DNA of 64,000 nt from Primulina eburnea. Its lineage: Eukaryota; Streptophyta; Magnoliopsida; Lamiales; Gesneriaceae. The notes beneath the pieces were generated by a model. It did not search any database and was not told the DNA's origin. It was given only the letters and a program-made list of their open reading frames with translations. This document shows, in pieces, positions 1-10,634 of the stretch (the stretch's first letter is position 1; each line of letters begins with the position of its first letter). The stretch is from contig NW_027330951.1 in NCBI RefSeq assembly GCF_022965805.1, positions 124,001 through 188,000 of the forward strand. The letters run 5' to 3'. The position numbers and the translations under genes are program-made.

Positions 1-263
1 AAGACGAGTTAGCGTGGTGATTCCGGACTTGTAGCAGACTTGGTTTATTACTTGAATTTAGTAACTGAACCTTAGACTTAGATTGTACAGTATTGTACCT
101 TTTCTACTGAATTGTAGTTTTTATACAGACATGTATATTATCTAGATTCCATTACCTTCCGCATTTACATTTTAAAAACAAAAATTTTTAGACCCTGTTT
201 ATCATAACTGATAATTAAATCCCAACGATGATTAAGAAGATGATTAGCGTCCGGGTCCCCACA
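1..263 (+). repeat. 3' end of the 5' LTR of E1
   Basis: It aligns by eye with the last part of the E2 LTRs (5320-5586 and 11810-12077): same order of motifs, same AT-rich tail and the same GGGTCCCCACA terminus. The upstream part of the LTR lies outside the window. Confidence 0.8.
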
Positions 264-268
264 ACAGG

Positions 269-280
269 TGGTATCAGAGC
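269..280 (+). promoter_or_regulatory. Primer-binding site (tRNA-iMet) of E1
   Basis: TGGTATCAGAGC lies five bases after the LTR end. It is complementary to the 3' end of plant initiator methionine tRNA, the usual primer for minus-strand DNA synthesis in plant LTR elements. Confidence 0.9.
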
Positions 281-652
281 GATAGATCCTTTAGACTGAG
301 ATAGTCAGAGTTGATATATCCTCTAGACGGAGATAGAAGAGAATGATCGGGGTAGATTGAATTTTCTTTCCTTGCATGAGATTTATTTCAATGTTGATTA
401 ACATTGTGTGTGTGCTAGCATGATTTATTGCTTTCCCTATTACATGTTGTTTGTTATCTGAGTTGATTACAGCATGTAATTACCAAGCCTGAATCAGAAC
501 CGAGTCTGGATCAGAGGTATATGATCAGAGGAGGGCTGAGACAGATGGTATAGATTGTGTACCAATCTGTTTGATATTCCGATATACCGCCTCGGAGAAT
601 TCCAGAAAAGGATAGTACTTCGTCTGAACAGATAGATGCATCAGAAACTCAG

Positions 653-1492
653 ATGGAAGTAAAGTTGGCAGAATTCCAGTTATTTCAGCCGCCGATTCTG
701 AGTGGTACAGAGACGTCTGAAAAGTGTCAGGACTGGGTTGATGACATAGAGATATTGTTTGATCTACTGGATTGTACAGATGACCAGAGAGTTAAATTGG
801 TATTTCACCAATTACAAGAGGCTGCCAGAAGTTGGTGGATTACAATCAAAGGAGTATTAGCACTACGTGGTATTGTGATCACGTGGGAAGTTTTCAAGAC
901 TGAATTCTATCAAAGATTTTTCTCCGCCTCGTACCGAGAGGACAAGAAAGCAGAATTTGAGAAGTTAAGTCAAGGTCAATTGAATATTGATGATTATGCT
1001 GCTCAATTCTCTATTCTGTTGCGTTTTGTTCCTCATATGGCTAGGGATGATGAAGCTGTAGTGAATCAATTCATTAGAGGATTGAATTCGGAGATAGTTG
1101 CATTCATGAATCTACATCGACCCTATCACTTTGCTGATGTCTTGAGTAAAGCAAAGAGAGCAGAAGCGAGTCTGCTTCGACAATTAACGAGGTTGTGTGT
1201 GAGGCAACCCCAGACACCACAATCCCCTTCGAGATTTGAGCGTGGCAGTACGAGTGGAAAGCAAGACTTCCTGAAAACTCGAAAGAAGTCCTTCAAGAAG
1301 TTAGGAAGTGGACTGAGCGGTTCATCCAGCTCTAGTGGTTCCAGCGCGAGCTACCCTGGAGGGTACTGTAGGAATTGTGGAGGGAGACATTCCACTGAGC
1401 AATGCCGGGGGGTGACTGGCAGATGCAATGTCTGTAAACAACTGGGACACCTTGCTAGAGTCTGTCCCCAGAGAGGCTTCCGAAGAGGTTAG
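653..1492 (+). CDS. gag: Gag of E1 (capsid/nucleocapsid), open frame of 279 residues
   Basis: Gag forms the virus-like particle that packages element RNA. The N-terminal 190 residues contain the retrotransposon gag core (WVDDIEILFD and RSWWIT motifs, then FYQRFF and the YREDKKAEF block). A basic, Ser/Gly-rich linker follows. Two zinc knuckles close the protein: CRNCGGRHSTEQC (CX2CX3HX4C) and CNVCKQLGHLARVC (canonical CX2CX4HX4C), both with all cysteines. The chosen ATG leaves a shorter N-terminus than in E, D or F, which begin with MPPRR-like residues; the true start may lie upstream in a frame now broken. No pol follows. Confidence 0.85.
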   Translation: MEVKLAEFQLFQPPILSGTETSEKCQDWVDDIEILFDLLDCTDDQRVKLVFHQLQEAARSWWITIKGVLALRGIVITWEVFKTEFYQRFFSASYREDKKAEFEKLSQGQLNIDDYAAQFSILLRFVPHMARDDEAVVNQFIRGLNSEIVAFMNLHRPYHFADVLSKAKRAEASLLRQLTRLCVRQPQTPQSPSRFERGSTSGKQDFLKTRKKSFKKLGSGLSGSSSSSGSSASYPGGYCRNCGGRHSTEQCRGVTGRCNVCKQLGHLARVCPQRGFRRG

Positions 1493-1545
1493 GGAGCAGA
1501 GTCATTGGTGGTAATGACAGAAGAACAGACTCAGACCACGTCATA

Positions 1546-1794
1546 GGTACTCTTCTTTTATGATTATATTGCATATGTATTGATATGTACTAATGCATTT
1601 TTATGAGTATCTATGATTGATTAGCATGGAGATATGCTGTACCTATTGGGTTTGTTGTACTGTAGTATTACTTTTTATGTTGCATGCGATTTTATGATAT
1701 ATTTACTTTCTATTCACGATATATGCATACTAAGTCTTTAGACTCACTAGACTTGATTGTTGTAGGTACTGATGAGGTCGTGACCGAGGGCGGG
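1546..1794 (+). repeat. Old LTR fragment H1, part 1 (host of E2 and C)
   Basis: AT-rich, non-coding. It contains AGTCTTTAGACTCACTAG, also found in the LTRs of element L (about 51319 and 56727), and other weak matches to that LTR's 3' third. It stops at GCGGG, the target duplication of E2, and the same LTR resumes at 12078 and, after C, at 24054. The left boundary with E1 is approximate. Confidence 0.6.
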
Positions 1795-4700
1795 TGTAAT
1801 GCCCTGAAATTTAATCCTAGTAATCTGTAATTATTGATTTATAATTTGATATGATTATGAGAGGATTAATCGGGACATGAAATAAGATTACATGTGAAAA
1901 GTTGTGTGCGAGGCAGTAGCATAGGCGCACATGCGCAACCGGATGCGCGCACCTGCGCCAAATTTGTTAGAGTAGGTGCCCGTCGAGCCAAGTGTTGGCC
2001 GAGTGTTCACAATGAAACTCTATGTATAAGCAATCTTTATTTTAGTAATATTTGATATTATTATTATGGCACATCTTTATCTGTATACCCATGCTAGTTG
2101 CATAGATAAAGCCCTTTAATATACAAATAGTAGAAAGAATATGAGATGCTCATATGATGAGTATCATGAAACTCATATTTGTAATACTGTATATTCTAAA
2201 CGGTTCCTAGTCGATTCAGCCGCCACTAAGAAGGATATAGGCCGCTCGAGTTCGAGACTAGTATCTGCGATGTGAGTACCATGTTTCATTGGTAGGGGAC
2301 ATTGTGATGTCCGAACATGCAGATAGGTGCTCCTTGTAGAGTGCACTGAACAACCCTCCATAAAAGGACTTTCCAAGTGGTTCTCACTTATCGAGTGGAA
2401 ATGTCCTAGTTTATGGTTGTACAGAATTAGTCCTTATGACCCGGGACAACATTGAGACTCTATGTGCTAGAATTACACTTTGACTTGTTTACCGACTCTC
2501 ATGGGGTCATTAGGTGGCAAGGTTGGGTGTTCTGTCGAAACACATAGGAGTCGATACATTGTAGTCGGGGATTCACCGCTTACCTTCGGGTATGGATATC
2601 CTATGTGTTATCATGTGTATGTAGATCGAAATCTCTGGCCAGATTATGGTTGTAATTATGAAAGGGGTTTCATAGATTACACCATCGATGCAACCACAAC
2701 ATGACACATAGTATCGATTCATTGACAACTCTCGATAAACCAATGGTTGTCGAATCGATCGGGATATATGAGTTGAAGGGACCGTACTGTACGCTAACCA
2801 TAATTGAATGGTTCTTGCAGGCACTATCATGTGATACCTAGGGAATCACGTAAGCGATGCTGCTAGGCGTTTAACGTGATTGGTTGGCTACTATCAGACT
2901 TGAGTTCTGACGTTCTTATTATCAAGGTGTTGATAAATAAGAATGGAGCAATTGGGGTATGCTCATATAAGAACATGTTTAGTCCGAATCACATAGAGAT
3001 GTGAACCCACGGCTAGTTGTATCAATGAACCATTGAGGGCCACACAAGTACTAGCTTTCTAGATCCCGTTGAGAAGTAAAAATAGTTCAATGTGTTGAAC
3101 GGCTTATAAAGGAGTTTATAAGCGTGAGGAAAATTAGAAGTATGACTTCTATAAAGGAGAAATTAGTTCAATGTGTTGAACGACTTATAAATGAGTTTAT
3201 AAGTGTAAATGAAATAGAAGTATGACTTCTATAAAGAGAAATGTAAATTTTAATTTATGGAAGTGTTCCTAAATTAAAAGTTGGCCAAGATAATAATGTA
3301 TTTGAAAATTGTGATTTTCATAAACATTATTATGGACTAAATTAAATTAATTCAAGTGTTGAATTAATTAAACACTAGTGGGCCTAGTAGAGTCCAAATA
3401 ATTAAATTAATTCAAGTGTTGAATTAATTAAATATCATTGAGCCTTGTAGAGCCCAATTGAAAATAATTATTAAACTAGTGGGCTTGAGTAAAATCAAGT
3501 AATTGGTAAATGGTCTCAAATGGGTTTGAGACATTTAAATAAAAGTCCATGGGCTTTGTAAAGGTTACAAGCCCACATGCAAAGCATGCATGGGAGGTGA
3601 AAGGTTGGAGAATACTTTTTATTAAAAAATTGCATGGCATGCAACTTTTACACTTTTACTTTTTGCAACACCAAGACATGAAAAATTAATTCATTCTCCT
3701 TTCCCCTCCATGTGAGATGGCCGAAATTCTCAAGGACTTCTCTCCCAATTTTTCTTCTAATTTTGTTCTTCAATTTGTTGAAGCAACAACTCACTTCTCA
3801 AAGAAAAATGCCCTACATTTTCTAGTGCAAGTGTAAGGTGGATCTTTTAAGTTGGTGGTGGGCTTGATTGGAAGAAAGGAGTCCAAAAGAAAGGAGGAGC
3901 TTGTAGATCTTCATCCATCAAGAGCTAAAGTGTTTACACTTTAGTTGGAGCCATAAAATCAATCCTTGTGATTGATAGGTAATTTTCTCAACACCCTATG
4001 CTTGAAAGTTGAGATTTTTGTATATGCTACACTAGTACACATGGTGGCCGAAAATTTCCTTGTAAGAAAATGTGATTTTCGAAAATTTTTGTAGCTTCCG
4101 TTGCGTTTTTTGGTCACCTTATTCGATCCCTTTCAAAATTCGCATAAGACTTCGCGCATATGCGCGGAGGGTGTGCGCGCATATGCGCGAAGCCTATGCG
4201 AGGACCTCCAGATAAGATTTTTCGAGAATCCGGCCGTTTGATTTTGAATCCGACTTCGGTACTGTGTTTCTATCAACGCAGGCTACAATTGGACGTAAGT
4301 TTTGTTACGTTTAGACATGTCTTGAAATTATGATATTGTTGGAATCGAATACACTTCATATATTATTTTCTTGGTATGTTAGACATCATAGAATTGAAGT
4401 CAGACTGAGAAACGGATTGATTATGAAATTGTTTTGATTTTCTGATTATAAATCGATTGATATTGGATAGATTGGTATTATGGACTGATTACTGATGGTA
4501 TCGGATATGAGTTATGAATTGTAATTGTCGTCTGTTGATATGGTATTTACGGGGATACTGAGATTGTGCCGTTATGCCGTAATTTGAATTAAATCCAGAT
4601 TAATCAGACTCAGTGTTGAATTGAGAATGGAATATTGATATTATGGTTCTCGATATATCGTTTCAGATTTATAGAGACAGTCTTGAGTTCAGAATTGAGA

Positions 4701-5586
4701 TTTCTTCGGACCGTGACTACAAACGAAAGGTATAAGTCAATGTGGTATTGGGAGATCGACTCAAGTGGGATATACTTGAGTTTCCCTAAATCACATACTT
4801 ATGATTATGTTTTATCATTGTGTTCATTGTTTTGATTAAAATGCCCGTTCTATTGATTTATAGGAGCATGCATTAGACGAGTAATCTTGTGACCGAAGTA
4901 CCTGATAGTGGCGGGATCGCCACGGGCACATTGAACGATGTCACAAGATAGTGTATTGGCGATAATACCACAGTCTATGACGGATAATCAGGACACTGGA
5001 TGTTTGATTATATTGACGTGGATAGAACTGGAGTCTTTTCTATTACTGTTGGTCGATATAAAAAATACCAACATCTGGAAACCGGGATCCCTAGACTACG
5101 ATTGAGTCTAGTCTGAGTCGTGGAATCACGAGCATTGTCGAAAGTTTTATATTGATTATGTTTCAGAATTGGATACATATTGCTGTTACCTGTTCATGCT
5201 TTTATGTTTTTCATATGATTGCATGTTTCGTTGATTTATACTGGGATTAGATTATCACCGGAATTATCCAGCTGTTGTCTTGTTTGTATGTGTACATGAC
5301 AACAGGTGGGACAGGATCAGGGTCCAGGAGATGAGGAGAGATCGTGATAGAGTGGAGACTTCGGACTTTGATGTATATAGGTTTTTAACACTTGATAAGT
5401 AGATGTTGAACCTTAGGTTGTACTGATTTGTATACATTACAAGACTTGTACTTTATTTTTTACTGAGTTGTATATTAGTTTGATTTCACTACATTCCGCA
5501 TTAAAAAGAAATTGTGACCCTAATTACTTGATTAGTAAACCGATCATGATGACGATTAAGAATTGATTAGCGTCCCAGTCCCCACA
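1795..5586 (+). repeat. 5' LTR of E2, interrupted by a solo LTR
   Basis: The LTR proper is 1795-1964 plus 4136/4141-5586, about 1.6 kb without the insertion, against 1.9 kb for the 3' LTR. The two align through most of their length. The difference is mainly a shortened palindrome array and loss of the TG/TA microsatellite seen in the 3' copy. GCGC-rich palindromes lie at 1925-1960 and 4150-4190, on either side of the insertion. Confidence 0.9.
1965..4135 (+). repeat. Solo LTR (2171 bp) nested in the E2 5' LTR
   Basis: It begins TGTTAGAGTAGG, ends CCCTTTCA (TG...CA) and is flanked by AAATT at 1960-1964 and 4136-4140. Removing it joins the two halves of the E2 LTR in the order of the 3' copy. 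No primer site, polypurine tract or second LTR copy is seen inside, so it is read as a solo LTR left by LTR-LTR recombination. It is non-coding; short frames at 2173-2830 look fortuitous. Inside is an imperfect tandem duplication of about 85 bp (3079-3237) and a second near 3340-3455 (repeats of TTCAAGTGTTGAATTAATTA). Confidence 0.88.
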
Positions 5587-5591
5587 ACAGG

Positions 5592-5603
5592 TGGTATCAG
5601 AGC
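5592..5603 (+). promoter_or_regulatory. Primer-binding site of E2
   Basis: TGGTATCAGAGC, five bases after the LTR end at 5586; complementary to initiator-Met tRNA. The leader to the gag ATG at 5843 is about 240 bases and resembles the leaders of E1, D, E and F. Confidence 0.9.
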
Positions 5604-5842
5604 GATAGATCTTTCAGATTGAGATAGGAGTTAGTGAGCGAGGTAGATTAAGTTTTCTTTCCTGCTTTTGAATGCTAGCATGTCTTACTGCTTTAATACA
5701 TTTTACTTGTTTATCTGATTTTGATATGGTAATGTGTATTATTGAGTATGAATCAGAAGCGATTCTTGATCAGAGGTAAGATGATCAGAAAGGGGCTGAG
5801 ACATATTTATTATGTGATTGCTAACCTTTTTGATATTCAGAT

Positions 5843-6871
5843 ATGCCTCCGAGAAGAGTACCAGAGCAGGGTAGCGGCTCGAATCCTCCAATGGACGTTA
5901 CAGCCACTCCAATGGAGACAATATTGAAAAGATTTCAGTCATTTCATCCACCAACTTTGAAGGGAACAGAGACTTCCGCGGATTTTGAGAATTGGCTAGA
6001 TGATATTGAAATGCTGTTTGAGTCTTTGGAATATACTGATGAGCGGAAAGTGAAACTGATAGGACACCAGTTACATGACGTTGCCAAGAACTGGTGGATT
6101 ACGACGAAGAGGGCATTGGAACACCGAGGTACGACCATTACCTGGAATGTGTTTAGGACTGAATTCTATCAAATGTTCTTCCCAGTGTCGTATAGGAAGG
6201 ACAAGGGAGCCGAGTTTGCAAACTTGAGACAGTGCCATCTTAACATTGAGGAATATGTGGCCAAGTTCTCTTCACTATTGCGATTTGCTCCACATGTGGC
6301 TAAACATGATGAGGCCGTCGCTGATCAGTTCATAAATGGCCTAAATCTGGAAATATTTACTTCGGTAAATACTGGGAGACCGAACAACTTTACCGACGTC
6401 TTGAACAGAGCCAAGGGAGCCGAAGCCGGTCTGATTAGACAGAGAGGAGCTTTGTTTATGCTTCCAGCACCGGGACCACAACAACCACCTCCTCGATACG
6501 AAGGTGGCAGCAGCAGTGGCGGAAAGAAGGATTTCTTGAAAGCTAGAGGGAAGCAATTCAAGAAGTCAGGGAGCAGTTCTTCTAGCTCTGGGAGTCCTCG
6601 ACAGAGCCAGAGCTATACTGGACCTTATTTCAATACTTGTGGAGGGAGGCATTCCATTGAGCAGTGCCGAGGAATATTTGGCAGCTGTCGTATCTGCAAA
6701 CAACAGGGACATTTTGCCCGAGAATATCCACAGAGAGGTGCCCAGGGATCCCAGGCAGCAGAGTCATCTGGATCAGTGGCTCAGACAGGTAGACGACTAT
6801 CAGCTGTTCATTCTTTCCAGCCAGCACCGTCTACCCAGTCACAGCAGAGCCAGGAGGAATCCAGACAGTGA
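5843..6871 (+). pseudogene. gag: Gag of E2 (342 residues), zinc knuckles damaged, frame lost at the end
   Basis: It starts MPPRRVPEQGSGSNPPMDVT, the same start type as E and D. The gag core (FENWLDDIEMLFESL, NWWITTKRAL, FFPVSYRKDKGAEFANLR) is intact over residues 30-200, followed by a basic Ser-rich linker. The knuckle region near residue 270 has Phe in place of the first Cys, and the second knuckle ends in Tyr instead of Cys. Near 6860 the frame shifts: the Gag-to-protease linker (Arg-Gln-Gln-Ala-Arg, then the TKEQAQDAPDD block) continues in another frame. The protein probably could not bind RNA normally. Confidence 0.8.
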
Positions 6872-9800
6872 GCCAGCCTCTTAGACAGCAGGCCCGAGTT
6901 TTTGCTTTGACCAAGGAGCAGGCACAAGATGCACCTGATGATGTTGTGGCAGGTAACTGTTTTATTTTTGGTTATCCTCCATATGTATTGATAGATATTG
7001 GTGCATCACATACAATTTTTTTCTGAGAGGTTTGCATTGAGTCATGCATTACCTATTGAGTCGTTGTCTGCGGTAGTATCTGTCTCGTCTCCGTTAGGGA
7101 CAGGTTTGATATCGGTGAAGTCTGTGAAATCTTGTATACTGCAGTACGATGGGCATGTGATTGAGTTAGACTGTTAGACAGTGAAGTCTGTGAAATCTTG
7201 TATACTCCAGTGGTGTGTGAGTTTGTTGTTGTCTTTCCAGATGAGATTCCTGGATTACCTCCGATTCGAGAGATAGACTTCAGCATTGAGTTGATGCCAG
7301 GAACAGTTCCGATTTCGAGGGCTCCGTACAGGATGGCACCGATCGAGTTGAAAGAGTTGAAAGAACAGTTGGAGGATCTACTGGCCAAGGGTTACATCAG
7401 ACCGAGTGTATCTCCTTGGGGTGCTCCAGTACTGTTTGTGAGGTAGAAAGATGGGTCGATGAGACTTTGTATCGACTACCGGCAACTGAACAAGGCAACA
7501 GTAAAGAATAAATATCCATTGCCTCGTATTGATGATTTATTTGACCAGTTGCATGGTTCTTCGGTGTATTCCTAGATCGATCTGAGATCTGGATACCATA
7601 AGCTAAGAGTCAGGGATTTTGATATCTCGAAGACATCATTCAGAACCAGGTATGGACACTATGAATTTATTGTCATGCCATTTGGTTTGACGAATGCACC
7701 TGCGGTATTTATGGGATTAATGAACCGTGTGTTTCAGAAATATCTCGATGATTTTGTGATTATATTCATCGATGATATTTTGATTTATTCCAAGAATATG
7801 ATGGATCATGCCGAGCATTTGAGAATACTGTTGCGAATTCTGAGGGCCGAGAAACTGTATGCTAAATTGTCTAAATATGAGTTCTGGTTGAGACAAGTTG
7901 TATTTCTAGGTCTCATTATATCCGGAGACGGTATTTCTGTTGATCCCAGTAAGGTTGAGGCAGTGATTTCTTGGCCGAGACCGACGTCAGTGCCCGAGAT
8001 TCGCAGTTTTTTGGGTTTGGCAGGATATTATTGTTGATTCATCAAGGATTTTTCCAGTATTGCCGAACCGATTACTCAGTTGACTCAGAAGAATGGTCTG
8101 TTTGTTTGGTCTAAAGAATGTGAGACCAGTTTTCTTGAATTAAAGAAAAGATTGACCAGTGCTCCGGTGTTGACTATCCCGTCAGGTACTGGTGATTTTG
8201 TTGTTTATTGTGATGCATCTCACCGCGAATTAGGTTGTGTATTGATGCAGCGAGGGCATGTGGTTGCTTATGCCTCGAGACAGTTGAAACCCCATGGATC
8301 TTGCTACCCAATTCATGATCTTGAATTGGCAGCCACTGTCTTTGCATTAAAGATATGGCGACACTATCTATATGGTGAGAAATTCGAAATATATTCTGAT
8401 CACAAAATCTTAAAATATCTGTTTTCACAGTCCGAGCTGAATATGAGACAACGAAGATGGCTGGATTTATTGAAAGACTTTGATTGTGAAATCAAGTACT
8501 AACCGGGGAAATCCAATGCAGCAGGTGATGCACTGAGTCGAAAGGTATGTTCTTTGTCCTTATCGACTATGGGTGTTTCCAATTTGATTGAAGACTACTG
8601 TTTGTCTGGATTAGCTTTTGAAACAGATCGTCAGCCCTTGAAATTATGTGCTATTCGGGCTGAACCAGAGCTGATTTTGAAAATTAAAGCGGCTCAGAAA
8701 GTTGATCAGAATGTTCAAAACTCGATTGCGATGGTCAGAGCAGGACATCGATCAGAGTATCAGGTACGTGACAGTGTACTGTATGTGAATAATCATCTAG
8801 TTGTGCCGAATGTTTCGGATTTGAGACAGCTGATACTAGCAGAAGCGCACAACAGTCGTTTTAGCATTCATCTTGGTGGCAGGAAAATGTACAATGATTT
8901 GAAGACACAATATTGGTGGAAACAGATGAAGACTGATGTTGCAAAATTTGTTTCCAAGTGTCTGAATTGCCAACAGGTGAAGGCAGAAAGGAAGAAACCT
9001 GGAGGACTGTTACAGAGTTTGTCCATTCCTGAATGGAAATGGGATCACATTTCCATGATTTTGTGACACAGTTACCAAGATCCTCCCGAGGTTGTGATGC
9101 GATTTGGGTCGTGATTGATCGATTGACCAAATCTGCATGTTTCATTCCATACAAAGTGACGTACAGAAATGATCAGATGGCTGATATCTATGTCAAGAAA
9201 GTGGTTAGATTACACGGAGTGCCGAAGTCAATTGTCTCAGACCGTGATCCTCGGTATACTTCGCACTTCTGGCAGAGCCTGCAGCAAGCTCTCGGTACAA
9301 AGTTACATCTGAGTACCGCATATCATCCCAGACCAACGGTCAGTCAAAACGGACGATACAGACATTGGAAGATATGCTGAGAGCTGTAGTGCTTGACTTT
9401 AGCACTAACCGGCAAGATGCATTGCCTCTTTGTGAGTTTTCGTACAACAATAGCTATCAAACGAGTATTGAGATGCCACCTTTTGAGGAGTTGTACGGAA
9501 AGAAGTGCCGATCACCTCTTTATTGGGATGATATCTCTGAAGTTCCTGAGACTGGACATGATATGATCAGAGATATGACAGAAAAAGTGAAACTGATTCA
9601 GAAGAAAATGAAGGCAGCCCAGGACAGACAAGCCAAATATGCCAACCTTTGACGACGACCATTGGTATTTCAGGCAGGAGACAGAGTATTTTTGAAGATT
9701 TCTCCTTTCGGAGGTGTTGTTAGATTTGGCAAGAAGGGGAAGTTGTCTCCACGATACGTCGGTCCACATGAAATTCTTGAAAAGATAGGAGATCGTGCCT

Positions 9801-10153
9801 ATCAACTTGCATTGTCGCCTTCATTTTCGGGGATACATGATGTTTTTCATGTATCTATGCTGCGGAAGTATCTCCCTGATGATTCACATATTATTCAACC
9901 AGACGAGGTCGAACTAGATGAATCTCTGAGTTATGTTGAAAAACCGATAAGAATTATCGAACGCAAAGAGAAGCAACTCAGAACGAAGACTATTCCTTTA
10001 GTGAAATTTCAATGGACTCGTCATGGCACTGAAGAAGCCACTTGGGAGACTGAATCAGACATGAGAAAGGAGTTCCCAGCATTGTTTCACGAATGTAAGT
10101 TTTATTCTGTTTCTATTACATGCCTTCTTATTGATATGATGGATTACCTGTAA
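6872..10153 (+). pseudogene. pol: Pol of E2 (protease-RT-RNase H-integrase-chromodomain), broken
   Basis: Protease reads DIGAS instead of DTGAS and breaks soon after; about 300 bases are missing between protease and RT near 7170-7220. RT runs from about 7215 and keeps [10 protein letters not shown] near 7768, with stops at 7444-7446 and about 7573. RNase H (YCDASH near 8208) follows, with a stop at 8035-8037, and another stop at 8500-8502. Integrase has the His/Cys region (8850-8980), frameshifts near 9050 and 9335, and a stop at 9650-9652. The GPHEIL (GPY/F-type) motif and the chromodomain (about 9930-10085, ATWETE) close the frame. The chromodomain assigns it to the chromoviruses. Confidence 0.88.
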
Positions 10154-10175
10154 TTTCGAGGATGAAATCATATCT

Positions 10176-10190
10176 TAGGGGGGGGAGAAA
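10176..10190 (+). promoter_or_regulatory. Polypurine tract of E2
   Basis: A run of Gs followed by AGAAA directly before the 3' LTR start at 10191; this is the plus-strand primer site. It is preceded by TTTCGAGGATGAAATC, a signature also seen before the polypurine tracts of D, E and F. Confidence 0.85.
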
Positions 10191-10321
10191 TGTAATGCCC
10201 TGAAATTTAATCATAGTAATCTGTAATTATTGATTTATAATTTGATATGATTATGAGAGGATTAATCGGGACATGAAATAAGATTACATGTGAAAAGTTG
10301 TGTGCGAGGGCAGTAGCATAG

Positions 10322-10526
10322 GCGCACATGCGCGACCGGATGCGCGCACATGCGCCAAATTGGCAGAAGACTTCGCGCATATGCGCCAAGCCTATGCGAG
10401 GAACTCCAGAGAACCTCGCGCATATGCACGGAGATGGGTCGAGCATATGCGCGAGGCGATGTGCATGATACGCGCGGAGACATAGTGTCTCGCAAATATG
10501 CGCCGAGTAATGTCGCGCATATGCGC
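10322..10526. repeat. GC-rich palindrome array, GCGCATATGCGC type (E2 3' LTR)
   Basis: About eight exact or degenerate copies of the 12-base palindrome GCGCATATGCGC (variants with CACATG, CAAATATG or one changed arm) are separated by 10-30 unrelated bases. It lies 131-336 bases from the LTR start, in the presumed U3, before a long TA run. Confidence 0.8.
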
Positions 10527-10573
10527 GAGACGTGTTTTGCAAAGAAATGGGCCACGTTTTGAAAGCATGCATG

Positions 10574-10632
<59 letters not shown>

Positions 10633-10634
10633 AA
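10574..10634. repeat. Microsatellite (TG)n(TA)n(CA)n
   Basis: TG dinucleotides run into a long TA tract and then CA dinucleotides, so the whole is an inverted repeat of about 60 bases. It is missing from the 5' LTR of the same element, so it either expanded after insertion or was lost there. Confidence 0.9.

Larger units (their letters stand above)
1..1545 (+). mobile_element. E1: truncated Ty3/gypsy (chromovirus-like) element, LTR end plus gag
   Basis: The window opens inside an LTR whose last bases (TCCCCACA at 263) are followed by a tRNA-iMet primer site and an untranslated leader (281-652), then gag. Protease, reverse transcriptase and integrase are absent. A few residues after the gag stop still resemble the acidic linker that precedes protease in related elements (about 1510-1545), after which the sequence becomes a different LTR fragment, so the element was cut just behind gag. 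The LTR end and leader resemble those of E2 but are clearly diverged. Confidence 0.8.

Noticed and set aside
269..280. tRNA gene at the TGGTATCAGAGC sites
   Set aside because: Only the 12 bases complementary to the tRNA 3' end are present; no tRNA arms. They are primer sites.
2173..2830. Short frames in the solo LTR
   Set aside because: No domain, overlapping opposite frames, inside a TG...CA element with target duplication.
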